A DNA stretch of 37,405 bases from an uncultured Clostridia bacterium. GTDB taxonomy: Bacteria > Bacillota > Clostridia > Christensenellales > Borkfalkiaceae. The stretch lies in assembly GCA_947175515.1 (NCBI GenBank), contig CAMWNA010000009.1:1-37405 (forward strand), read 5' to 3'. The notes below the pieces were generated by a model. The model made no database searches, was not told the origin of the DNA, and saw nothing but the letters and a program-made list of their open reading frames with translations. Made by a program: the position numbers and the translations under genes. Of this stretch, positions 1 through 7,001 are shown in pieces. Every line of letters begins with the position of its first letter. Position 1 is the first letter of the stretch.

Positions 1-100
1 TTTTTTTTTTTTTTTTACACCCCCATTTTTTTATTTTTTTCGCTTCCCACCCCCTCTCATTCGTCGGGCGGGGGGGGGGGCTCCCCCCCCCCCCCCGCCT
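1..100. other. Low-complexity contig-end sequence, probably artefact
   Basis: Runs of T, then mixed C/T, then long G and C homopolymers fill this stretch. No coding or structured signal is visible. It looks like low-quality assembly end rather than biology, and it warns that frameshifts in the next few hundred bases may be sequencing errors. Confidence 0.7.
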
Positions 101-119
101 TGAAATACCGCATGTTTTA

Positions 120-203
120 TTATAAAGTTAATTCATCACAATGATAGTGAGTGTCTTGAGAGTCGAAGTAGGTTACCTTATCATAATTGTTTAGATATTC
201 ATT
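120..203 (-). pseudogene. Possible C-terminal remnant of the adjacent lipoprotein gene
   Basis: A 27-codon open stretch on the minus strand begins NEYLNNYDKV and ends CDELTL before a TAA at 120-122. It has protein-like composition but no start codon or ribosome site. Just upstream the same frame is broken by several stops. It may be the original end of the lipoprotein at 242-1021, separated by frameshifts, either real decay or errors close to the contig end. The identity is a guess from position and composition. Confidence 0.25.
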
Positions 204-241
204 CTTTTATATTATTTCAACTTCTTTTGCGTCGTTAACAT

Positions 242-1021
242 TTAAATATTATTTGTAATTGTTGTTCCGCTAAATATCTCAGTTTCCAATTTTAAATATT
301 TTCTTGTGGTTTTTATAAGCATAATTTGGGTTTTAGGGGGTGGTTGCAAAGCAAAGGTTATATTGTGCGTCCAATCGCCTGTTTTTGCAAAATCAATAAT
401 ATCAAATTGATTATAGTCCACAAAATTTTTAAAGTCTGTGTTGTAGGTAAATAGATTTTCAAAATTTCTATAAGTTGTTGTGGTGTAATTCGTTTCGCTT
501 TCCACCACTGCAGTTTTTTGCTTATCCAATTCCTGTATAAACAAACCGGCTTGCATATATTTCTCCGAATGTAGCATATACAAATCACTATACTCTTGTT
601 TGGTTAAGTTGTATTTAAGTATGTAGTTAGTGTAGTAGTTTGTGTTGCCCACGTTTTTCACCCTAGTGGAAAGGTATAAAGTGGAGGTATCATCATTTTT
701 TACGTATGCAATGCTTTCGGCTTTTAAAGCTCCGCTTTTATATGCCGCTACGTCGTGCCCTCTTTGTTGTAAAAATTTAAACGGTGTAGGTCCGTACACG
801 GGCGTAATTCTGTTACTGTTTTTTTCAGGGCTGTCTAATATTTCGGCATAATAACTATCGGTTAAAACGTTTTGTAAAATTTGGCTGTATTGGGTGGTTG
901 GTTCAGTCTTGTCAGTGTCGCCGTCGGTGGTACCGCCTGTTACGTTGCAAGCGGTAAAAGTTAATGCACCGAATACGGTAGCAACAGCTGCTAAAAGTGT
1001 GATAAGTAGTTTTCTTTTCAT
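242..1021 (-). CDS. Putative lipoprotein of unknown function, possibly frameshifted at its 3' end
   Basis: The start chosen is the ATG at 1021 (MKRKLLITLL), because GGAGG lies 8 bases upstream; a TTG five codons earlier overlaps that ribosome site. Residues 1-25 form a lipoprotein signal peptide: KRK, a hydrophobic stretch, then a lipobox-like FTAC with the lipidated Cys near residue 25, followed by a Thr/Asp/Gly-rich linker. The exported body (about 230 residues, many Tyr/Asn) matches no family I recognise. The last ~35 residues (from QPPPKTQ) change character, and a protein-like remnant lies beyond the stop in another frame, so the C-terminus may be frameshifted. A terminator-like hairpin sits just upstream of the ribosome site, so the gene either has its own undetected promoter or is expressed by read-through from the small RNA at 1221. 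Confidence 0.6.
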   Translation of the reverse strand: MKRKLLITLLAAVATVFGALTFTACNVTGGTTDGDTDKTEPTTQYSQILQNVLTDSYYAEILDSPEKNSNRITPVYGPTPFKFLQQRGHDVAAYKSGALKAESIAYVKNDDTSTLYLSTRVKNVGNTNYYTNYILKYNLTKQEYSDLYMLHSEKYMQAGLFIQELDKQKTAVVESETNYTTTTYRNFENLFTYNTDFKNFVDYNQFDIIDFAKTGDWTHNITFALQPPPKTQIMLIKTTRKYLKLETEIFSGTTITNNI

Positions 1022-1050
1022 TTTTTTGTCCTCCAAAAGTTTTCGCGGAC

Positions 1051-1081
1051 AAAAAATAAGGGCAACCGTTAAAGGTTGCCC
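1051..1081 (-). terminator. Intrinsic terminator of the rod-shaped RNA
   Basis: GGGCAACC (1060-1067) and GGTTGCCC (1074-1081) form an 8-bp stem with a 6-base loop; on the minus strand it is followed by TTATTTTTT. It lies between the structured RNA and the lipoprotein ribosome site, so it could also act as an attenuator for that gene. Confidence 0.65.
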
Positions 1082-1221
1082 GCATACTGTACCCTTAACA
1101 GTTGCTTATTATTTTGATACTCCCCAAGTTATGAGGCATATTAAATTTGAGGTACAACTATGCCTTGATAGTTATCCTCATAACTTTTTGGGAGTATACT
1201 CCGATTATCAAAATAATAAGC
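1051..1221 (-). ncRNA. Candidate rod-shaped small RNA with its own promoter and terminator
   Basis: Bases 1104-1119 and 1206-1221 are perfect 16-base inverted repeats. Inside them, 1120-1136 pairs with 1176-1194 (two extra bases on one side), and 1134-1140 can pair with 1160-1166, giving one long interrupted hairpin. On the minus strand a TTGAAA/TAAACT promoter with 17-base spacing (1228-1256) places the transcript start at about 1221, exactly the outer base of the stem. Downstream lie a 5-bp hairpin (1086-1102), then an 8-bp GC-rich hairpin followed by TTATTTTTT, an intrinsic terminator. The predicted RNA is about 171 nt. Promoter-mimic RNAs such as 6S have this rod shape, but I see no family-defining sequence. 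A fold-back mobile element is the alternative. Confidence 0.55.
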
Positions 1222-1227
1222 ATAATA

Positions 1228-1256
1228 AGTTTAACACGGTTTGCAATTTTTTTCAA
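1228..1256 (-). promoter_or_regulatory. Sigma-A-type promoter of the rod-shaped RNA
   Basis: Minus strand: TTGAAA (1251-1256), 17 bases, TAAACT (1228-1233). The expected start point falls at about 1221, the first base of the long inverted repeat. Confidence 0.5.
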
Positions 1257-1331
1257 GCCTTTTGCGGAAATAAAATTTTAAGATACAGCGGCGCGGTTTT
1301 ACCGTTAATTTTCAAAACCTTTACATATGCC

Positions 1332-1360
1332 TTGACAGGTGTAAAGTTTTAGTGTAAACT
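1332..1360 (+). promoter_or_regulatory. nad operon promoter with candidate NiaR operator
   Basis: TTGACA (1332-1337), 17 bases, TAAACT (1355-1360). The core contains TTGACA-GG-TGTAAA, an imperfect inverted repeat, and a second TGTAAA 13 bases further on (1340 and 1353). Because the operon encodes NiaR, a nicotinate-responsive repressor, these half-sites overlapping the promoter are the natural operator candidate. Operator assignment is inference from position and symmetry. Confidence 0.5.
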
Positions 1361-1404
1361 TGAATATAATATACAAAACTAACCTGAACGTAAAGAGGTT
1401 GAAT

Positions 1405-2718
1405 TTGAAAGACAGATACGACGTAATTATAGCAGGCGCAGGCGTTGCGGGGCTTAACTGTGCGTTGCACGTACCCGTTGATAAAAGCGTGCTTATAATC
1501 TGCAAGGGCACGCCAGATAAAAGCGACAGCTATTTAGCGCAGGGCGGAATTTGCCGCTTAAAGGACGAAAACGATTTTGAAAGCTACTACGCCGACACAA
1601 TGCGCGCAGGTCACGGCGAAAACAATCCTGCCGCCGTCGAGTGTATGATCAGAAATTCCCCTGCGGTCATTGACGGACTTATAGAACTAGGAGTGGACTT
1701 TGCAAGGGATAAGGACGGCTCGCTTGCGTACACGCGCGAGGGCGGACATTCCGAAAACCGGATTTGCTACCATGAGGATTGCACGGGCAAGGAGATAACC
1801 GCTAAGCTTATGCAAAAGGTTTCCGCGCTAAAAAACGTCGAAATCGCACCCGAAACGGTTATGCTGGATATAATATGCGCGGATAACGAATGCTTTGGTA
1901 TCGTCGCATTGCAAAAGAGCACGGGCGGGGTTAAAAAAATTTTCTCGGATTATACCGTGCTTGCGACGGGCGGCATAGGCGGCGTGTTTGAAAAAAGCAC
2001 GAACTTCCGCATTTTAACGGGCGACGGCGTGGCAATCTGCTTAAAGCACGGCGTTGCGGTCGACCACGTGAACTACGTGCAAATTCACCCTACCACGCTG
2101 TATTCCGAAAAAGACGGCAGAAGCTTTTTGATTTCGGAATCGGTGCGCGGCGAGGGTGCGCTTTTACTTGATAAAGATTTCAACCGTTTCACCGACGAGC
2201 TTCAACCGCGCGACGTGGTGACCGCCGAAATTTTAAAACAAATGAAAAAGGACGGTACGGCTTACGTATGGCTGGATATGCGCCCCGTTCCCGAAGAAGA
2301 GCTTAAAACGCACTTCCCCGCAATAGTTGCGCGGTGCGCGGAGGAAGGGTACGACGTATTCCGCGAATGCGTGCCGGTAGTACCTGCGCAGCACTATTTT
2401 ATGGGCGGTATAAGGAGTGATTTGCAGGGCAGAACCACTATGCCAAGGCTTTACGCCGTGGGCGAAACCTGCTGCAACGGAGTACACGGCGCAAACAGGC
2501 TGGCTTCAAACTCGCTTCTGGAAAGTCTGCTGTTTGCCAAACGCGCGGCGGAGGATATAAAGGAAAGCTATTGCAATGCGGACCGAGCTACCGCTTTACG
2601 CGCGGCGGAGCGTTTGGATATGAACGAATATCAAAACGCGGACGCGATTCTGCAGAAATATAAAAACGATATTATAAGAGCAATTAAGGAGGCGGAAAAT
2701 GTTAAATCCCGTAACTGA
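1405..2718 (+). CDS. nadB: L-aspartate oxidase (NAD de novo synthesis)
   Basis: Oxidises L-aspartate to iminoaspartate, the first step of de novo NAD synthesis, using FAD in the cytoplasm. The FAD dinucleotide motif GAGVAG is at residues 11-16. The succinate dehydrogenase/fumarate reductase flavoprotein signatures follow (SHSENR-like GGHSENRICYHED, SVRGEGALLL, and AVGETCCNGVHGANRLASNS near the C-terminus). The TTG at 1405 is chosen because AGAGG lies 6 bases upstream and the promoter -10 at 1355-1360 rules out the earlier TTG at 1360. At 437 residues it is shorter than the ~540-residue E. coli enzyme, with a reduced C-terminal helical domain. It overlaps nadC by 20 bases. No nadA (quinolinate synthase) is present in this operon. 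Confidence 0.93.
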   Translation: MKDRYDVIIAGAGVAGLNCALHVPVDKSVLIICKGTPDKSDSYLAQGGICRLKDENDFESYYADTMRAGHGENNPAAVECMIRNSPAVIDGLIELGVDFARDKDGSLAYTREGGHSENRICYHEDCTGKEITAKLMQKVSALKNVEIAPETVMLDIICADNECFGIVALQKSTGGVKKIFSDYTVLATGGIGGVFEKSTNFRILTGDGVAICLKHGVAVDHVNYVQIHPTTLYSEKDGRSFLISESVRGEGALLLDKDFNRFTDELQPRDVVTAEILKQMKKDGTAYVWLDMRPVPEEELKTHFPAIVARCAEEGYDVFRECVPVVPAQHYFMGGIRSDLQGRTTMPRLYAVGETCCNGVHGANRLASNSLLESLLFAKRAAEDIKESYCNADRATALRAAERLDMNEYQNADAILQKYKNDIIRAIKEAENVKSRN

Positions 2719-3562
2719 CGCAATAAACGCTGACGAGCTTATTAAGCTTGCGTTGAAAGAGGATATTTTCAACGAGGACGTTTCAACCAACGCGGTAATA
2801 AAAAATTACGTAAAAGGCAGCGTGCAATTAATATGCAAGCAGGACGGCGTTATCTGCGGCTTGCACGTTTTCGAACGCACTTTTAAAATATTGGACGCGG
2901 ACACACAGTTCGCGTTTTTCGCAAAAGACGGCGATAAAGTGAAAAAGGGGCAGCTTATTGCCGAAGTCGTCGGGGATATTCGCGTTCTCCTTTCGGGCGA
3001 GCGTACGGCGTTGAACTTTCTGCAGAGGATGAGCGGTATTGCAACGTACACCGCGGAAGTGGTAAAGCTTTTGGAAGGAAGCAAAACCAAGCTTTTGGAT
3101 ACGCGCAAAACCACGCCCAATATGCGGCTTTTTGAAAAGTACGCGGTAAAAGTCGGCGGCGGCAATAATCACCGCTATAATCTTTCGGACGGAATTTTAT
3201 TGAAGGACAACCATATCGGCGCGGCAGGCGGCGTTAAGCAGGCGGTGGAGCGCGCTAAAGCCTACGCTTCATTCGTAAGAAAAATAGAAGTCGAGGTGGA
3301 AAACCTTGAAATGTGCCGTGAAGCGTTGGAGGCGGGCGCGGATATAATTATGCTTGATAATATGTCACCCGAAGATATGAAAAAAGCCGTCCGCTTGATA
3401 GACGGCAAAGCGACGACGGAGTGCAGCGGAAACGTCACGCGCGAAAACATAAAAAATATTATAGATACGGGCGTGGACTACGTTTCAAGCGGTGCGCTTA
3501 CGCACTCGGCGCCCATTCTGGACCTGTCGCTTAAAAACCTGCACCCCGTGGAGGAGAAATGA
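2699..3562 (+). CDS. nadC: Nicotinate-nucleotide pyrophosphorylase (quinolinate phosphoribosyltransferase)
   Basis: Converts quinolinate and PRPP to nicotinate mononucleotide, CO2 and pyrophosphate. The 287-residue length is normal. Visible family motifs include the GERTALNFLQRMSGIAT stretch, the RKTTPNMR segment with substrate-binding Arg and Lys, KVGGGNNHRYNLSD, LLKDNH, EVEVENLE, IMLDNM and ECSGNV. The ATG at 2699 has AAGGAGG upstream, placed inside the end of nadB, so the two genes are probably translationally coupled. It overlaps niaR by the four bases ATGA. Expected to be repressed by NiaR with nadB. Confidence 0.96.
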   Translation: MLNPVTDAINADELIKLALKEDIFNEDVSTNAVIKNYVKGSVQLICKQDGVICGLHVFERTFKILDADTQFAFFAKDGDKVKKGQLIAEVVGDIRVLLSGERTALNFLQRMSGIATYTAEVVKLLEGSKTKLLDTRKTTPNMRLFEKYAVKVGGGNNHRYNLSDGILLKDNHIGAAGGVKQAVERAKAYASFVRKIEVEVENLEMCREALEAGADIIMLDNMSPEDMKKAVRLIDGKATTECSGNVTRENIKNIIDTGVDYVSSGALTHSAPILDLSLKNLHPVEEK

Positions 3563-4068
3563 AATCGGCGGAGCGCAGGCAGGAAATTTTAAGCCTGTTG
3601 GGGAATACGGAAAACCCTATTCCGGCAAACGTTTTAAAGGAACGTTTTGATATTTCGCGGCAGGTGATCGTGCAGGATATCGCAATTCTCCGTGCGAACG
3701 GCTACGACGTAATTTCCACAAACCGCGGCTATATTTTAAACGGCAAACAGCAGGTAACGCGGGTATTTAAATGCCGCCACACATTCGAACAGCTTGTGGA
3801 CGAGGGTGAGCTTATAATAAACCTCGGCGGCAGGGTGGAAGATATTTTCGTCAACCACAGGGTGTACGGCAGAATTTCCGCACGGCTGGATTTACACAAC
3901 CGCCTTCACGTGGAGGAGCTGTACCGTTCGCTGGTGTCGGGCGCTTCCAAACCTTTGATGAGCGTGACGGACGGTTACCATTACCATACGGTTTCAGCCG
4001 ACAGTGAGGAGGTTTTAAACGAAATAGAGCGCGCCCTGAGAGAGAAAGGATATTTGATAGAAATTTAA
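3559..4068 (+). CDS. niaR: NiaR-type transcriptional repressor of NAD biosynthesis
   Basis: Residues 5-60 form a winged HTH (HTH_11 type; VLKERFDISRQVIVQDIAILR). Residues ~68-167 are a 3H domain, named for its conserved histidines: H74 (RHTFEQL), H100 (VNHRVYG) and H141/H143 (GYHYHTV) are present. In the Bacillus YrxA/NiaR family this domain binds nicotinic acid and a metal ion and represses nadABC or niacin transport genes. Its place as third gene of nadB-nadC-niaR implies autoregulation through the half-sites at 1332-1358. GGAGG precedes the ATG, which overlaps the nadC stop. Length (169 residues) is typical. Confidence 0.92.
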   Translation: MKSAERRQEILSLLGNTENPIPANVLKERFDISRQVIVQDIAILRANGYDVISTNRGYILNGKQQVTRVFKCRHTFEQLVDEGELIINLGGRVEDIFVNHRVYGRISARLDLHNRLHVEELYRSLVSGASKPLMSVTDGYHYHTVSADSEEVLNEIERALREKGYLIEI

Positions 4069-4081
4069 GTATCGCAGTTAT

Positions 4082-4120
4082 AATCGGCAGACGCTTGTTT
4101 TGCGTCCGCCGATTATTTTT
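4082..4120 (+). terminator. Terminator of the nad operon
   Basis: AATCGGC and GACGC pair with GCGTC and GCCGATT around a short T-rich loop, with one unpaired base on each side, followed by ATTTTTAT. It begins 14 bases after the niaR stop. Confidence 0.8.
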
Positions 4121-4135
4121 ATCGCGCATAAAAAA

Positions 4136-4178
4136 TTAAGAATTTATTAAAGATTTACTCCTTTAAAAATGGTATAAT
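4136..4178 (+). promoter_or_regulatory. Response-regulator binding repeats and promoter of the two-component operon
   Basis: TTAAGAA at 4136 and TTAAAGA at 4147 are direct repeats 11 bases apart, followed by TATAAT at 4173-4178. No good -35 hexamer is present, which suits activation by a DNA-bound regulator. The same repeats occur four times before the ABC genes at 6158. Confidence 0.6.
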
Positions 4179-4195
4179 TAAAACGGAGGAAAGCT

Positions 4196-4876
4196 ATGAA
4201 ATATAATTGCCTTATCATTGACGATGAAAAAGTGCTTGCGGACAGTACGGCGGAATACTTCAACCTGTTCGGCGTAAATACGGTTGCAGTGTACAGCGCG
4301 GAAGAGTGCAAAAAATTTTTCAAAGACGATACGGCGGAACTCGTACTTCTCGATATAAATCTAGGGGACGGAAGCGGCTTTGAGCTGTGCAGGCAGTTAA
4401 GGGCTACAACTGACGTTCCCATACTTTTTATTTCCGCGCGGACAAGCGACGACGATAAAATCGTCGCACTGAATATCGGCGGCGACGATTACGTACAAAA
4501 GCCCTATTCGCTGGGCGTGCTGCTTGCAAAAGTTAAAGCCGTGTTAAAGAGGTTCGGTCAAACCGAAGTTAAAAAATATTCGGACGGTTATTTGAAGGTC
4601 GATTTCGATTCTAAGCAAGTCACGGTAAAAGGCGGCGCAGTAAAGCTTACTTCGCTTGAATTCAGGCTGCTTACGTACCTTATTGAAAACGAAGGCAAGG
4701 TTATATCCAAAAAGGAACTGTTTGAAAGGGTGTGGGAAGATAAGTTCACTGGCGACGGCACGCTGAACGTGCACATCAGAAGATTGCGCGAAGCGATAGA
4801 AATCAATCCCAACGAGCCTAAGTATATCATTACTGTTTGGGGTGACGGCTATAAATTTACGGGGGCGTGCGTATGA
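4196..4876 (+). CDS. OmpR/PhoB-family response regulator
   Basis: Residues 1-115 are a receiver domain with the acidic pair IDDE (D9-D10), phosphoacceptor D53 in LLDINL, S80 and the conserved K102 in QKPY. Residues ~125-224 are a winged-helix output domain (LTSLEFRLLTYLIENEGKVISKKEL, VHIRRLREAI, TVWGDGYKF). AACGGAGGAAAG precedes the ATG. The stop overlaps the kinase start (ATGA), so the two are translationally coupled. Context (kinase, then ABC exporter) resembles VanR/BceR-type systems sensing envelope-active compounds. It likely binds the TTAAGAA-type repeats at 4136 and 6158, autoregulating and activating the transporter. Confidence 0.92.
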   Translation: MKYNCLIIDDEKVLADSTAEYFNLFGVNTVAVYSAEECKKFFKDDTAELVLLDINLGDGSGFELCRQLRATTDVPILFISARTSDDDKIVALNIGGDDYVQKPYSLGVLLAKVKAVLKRFGQTEVKKYSDGYLKVDFDSKQVTVKGGAVKLTSLEFRLLTYLIENEGKVISKKELFERVWEDKFTGDGTLNVHIRRLREAIEINPNEPKYIITVWGDGYKFTGACV

Positions 4877-6138
4877 AAAAACGACTCTTTTTAATCGGCG
4901 TAATTCCCGTATTAATAGCCGAAATTGTTTTGCTTATCGTCTTTGCTTTGCAAACGCCGGATTTTGTGCAAGATACCGTTGCGGTTAACGAGGTAATGCA
5001 AGCGGTTACGCAGGATTTTGATTCTATCGATGAGCATAAAAACCAAACCGCGCTTGACTACGTTGTGCTGGATAACCAAGGCAAAGCGCTTTATAAAACG
5101 CAATCTGGACTTTCCGAAAGCGTAAATGCGGCAATCGCGCACAGGGACACGATACTCGATATTACTATTGACGGGTGTTCTGTCGGCAAGGTTATTATTT
5201 ATAACGACGGGGCACAAACGCTTAAATCGCAAAAGCAAACTGCGGTTATCGTGCTGTCGGCTGCAATCACGGTTCAAAGTATAATCTGTATCGCATACGC
5301 CGTATATATGCACGTTACAATTTTAAGACCGTTCCGCAAATTAAAAGGCTTTGCAGAGCGTGTTGCCGACGGGAATCTGGATATTCCGCTGGAAATGGAC
5401 AGGCGTAATCTTTTCGGTGCGTTTACGGAAAGCTTCGATATTATGCGTTCCGAGCTTAAAAAAGCGCGCATCGCCGAAGCGCAGGCACAGCAAAGCAAGA
5501 AAGAACTCGTAGCAAAGCTTTCACACGATATAAAGACGCCTGTTGCGAGCATTAAAGCCGTTTCCGAAGTAGGGCTTGCCGTGGCGGAGGGCGGTAAAGA
5601 CAAGGCTAATTACACGCAGATAATAGTCAAAGCAGACCAGATAAATACGCTGGTTACAAACCTTTTTACGGCAACGCTTGAAGAGCTGCAGCAGCTGACC
5701 GTAACGCCTGCGAATATTGAAAGCAGGCAAGTAAAAACTATGCTGGAAAATGCGGACTATCTGCACCGTGCGGCAATTTGCGAACTGCCCGAATGTTTGG
5801 TATATGCCGACGGTTTGCGCCTGCAGCAGGTATTCGATAATATATTTGCCAATTCTTATAAATACGCAAAGACGGAAATTACCGTAAAATCAGAAAAAGA
5901 CGACGATCATATAAACGTAGTTATAGAAGACTTCGGCGGCGGCGTAAAGCCCGAAGAGCTGCCAGTATTGAAGGAAAAATTCAAACGCGGCGGCAATTCA
6001 GCAAACACCGAAGGGGCGGGGTTAGGGCTGTATATTTCCGACTATTTTATGAAAGAGATGCAAGGCGGACTGAATATTGAAAACGGCGCGCACGGTTTAA
6101 AAGTAACCGTTACGCTTGCATTAAGCGGAAAACTATAA
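4873..6138 (+). CDS. Membrane sensor histidine kinase
   Basis: The start is the ATG at 4873 overlapping the regulator stop. Transmembrane helix 1 spans about residues 5-27, an extracellular sensor of about 95 residues follows, and helix 2 is at ~123-147. A HAMP linker (LRPFRKLKGFAERVADGNLD) leads to HisKA with phospho-His H218 in AKLSHDIKTPVASIK. The HATPase domain shows the N box (QQVFDNIFANSYKYAKTE), G1 (EDFGGGVKPEELP) and G2 (GAGLGLYISDYF). It autophosphorylates and passes phosphate to the upstream regulator. Unlike BceS-type kinases, which have almost no extracellular loop, this one has a real sensor domain, so direct ligand sensing is possible. The ligand is unknown. Confidence 0.92.
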   Translation: MKKRLFLIGVIPVLIAEIVLLIVFALQTPDFVQDTVAVNEVMQAVTQDFDSIDEHKNQTALDYVVLDNQGKALYKTQSGLSESVNAAIAHRDTILDITIDGCSVGKVIIYNDGAQTLKSQKQTAVIVLSAAITVQSIICIAYAVYMHVTILRPFRKLKGFAERVADGNLDIPLEMDRRNLFGAFTESFDIMRSELKKARIAEAQAQQSKKELVAKLSHDIKTPVASIKAVSEVGLAVAEGGKDKANYTQIIVKADQINTLVTNLFTATLEELQQLTVTPANIESRQVKTMLENADYLHRAAICELPECLVYADGLRLQQVFDNIFANSYKYAKTEITVKSEKDDDHINVVIEDFGGGVKPEELPVLKEKFKRGGNSANTEGAGLGLYISDYFMKEMQGGLNIENGAHGLKVTVTLALSGKL

Positions 6139-6157
6139 CGGGGATTTGTGAACTAAT

Positions 6158-6212
6158 TTAAGAATTATTTAAGAAATCGTTAAAGACGTTTAAGAATTGA
6201 AAAGCGTACAAT
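6158..6212 (+). promoter_or_regulatory. Four direct repeats plus promoter before the ABC transporter
   Basis: TTAAGAA, TTAAGAA, TTAAAGA and TTAAGAA begin at 6158, 6169, 6180 and 6190 (11, 11 and 10 base spacing, one helical turn), followed by TACAAT at 6207-6212. OmpR-family regulators bind such direct repeats as head-to-tail dimers. The same motif occurs before the regulator gene at 4136. Confidence 0.7.
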
Positions 6213-6237
6213 GGGCGTGTAAAAAGGAGGCTTTTAT

Positions 6238-6999
6238 ATGCAACGGCAAATTCTATTGAAAACCGAAAAATTATGCAAAACGTTTTCTAACGGAGGCTTG
6301 CAGCAACACGTTCTGAAAAATATCGATCTGGAGCTTTATCAGGGTGATTTTACCGTAATCATGGGCGCAAGCGGCGCGGGCAAATCCACGCTTTTATATG
6401 CTCTTTCGGGTATGGATACTCCCTCGCTTGGTACTATTACGTTCGGGGACAAGGTCATATCCGATTTATCGCAGGACGGACTTGCGCTCTTCCGCCGCGA
6501 CCATTGCGGGTTCGTATTTCAGCAAATTTATCTCATCGACGGAATGTCCGTTATGGATAACGTGCTTTCCGCAGGACTTCTCGTAAATAAAGACAAGAAA
6601 GCGCTTGTGGCAAAGGCAAAGGAACTGTTTGCGGCAGTTGACATTTCCGAAGAAACGCAAAAAAAATTCCCCGCGCAAATATCAGGCGGTGAAGCGCAAA
6701 GGGTCGGCATTGTCCGCGCGCTTATAAACAGCCCTGAAATTCTTTTCGCAGACGAGCCTACCGGCGCGCTCAATTCCAAAACGGGACTTGACGTTCTCGA
6801 TATGCTCACGAAGTTTAACGGGCAAGGTCAAAGCGTTGTTATGGTTACTCACGATATGCGCTCCGCGCGCCGCGGCAACCGTATTCTCTACTTAAAAGAC
6901 GGCGTTATTTTGGGCGAGTGCAACCTCGGTAAGTATTCGCACGGCGATACGGCAAGGCATGAAAAGCTTACCGCATTCCTTAAAGAAATGGGGTGGTAA
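6238..6999 (+). CDS. ABC transporter ATP-binding protein (MacB/LolD/BceA type)
   Basis: Nucleotide-binding subunit that powers the FtsX-like permease encoded next. Walker A GASGAGKS is at residues 43-50, Q-loop VFQQ near 93, ABC signature ISGGEAQR at 148-155, Walker B ILFADEPT around 168-175 and switch His205 (VTHD). The family usually handles peptides or lipoproteins by mechanotransmission rather than simple pumping; with a dedicated two-component system the usual role is resistance to antimicrobial peptides. AAGGAGG lies 7 bases before the ATG. The end of the gene abuts the permease start. Confidence 0.94.
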   Translation: MQRQILLKTEKLCKTFSNGGLQQHVLKNIDLELYQGDFTVIMGASGAGKSTLLYALSGMDTPSLGTITFGDKVISDLSQDGLALFRRDHCGFVFQQIYLIDGMSVMDNVLSAGLLVNKDKKALVAKAKELFAAVDISEETQKKFPAQISGGEAQRVGIVRALINSPEILFADEPTGALNSKTGLDVLDMLTKFNGQGQSVVMVTHDMRSARRGNRILYLKDGVILGECNLGKYSHGDTARHEKLTAFLKEMGW

Positions 7000-7001
7000 T
7001 A

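Noticed and set aside
1104-1221. Insertion sequence remnant
   Set aside because: No transposase sequence and no clear target-site duplication; promoter and terminator placement favour an RNA gene, although a small fold-back element is not excluded.
894-1352. 152-codon plus-strand frame opposite the lipoprotein and small RNA
   Set aside because: It is an antisense frame crossing the inverted repeat and promoters, with no ribosome site.
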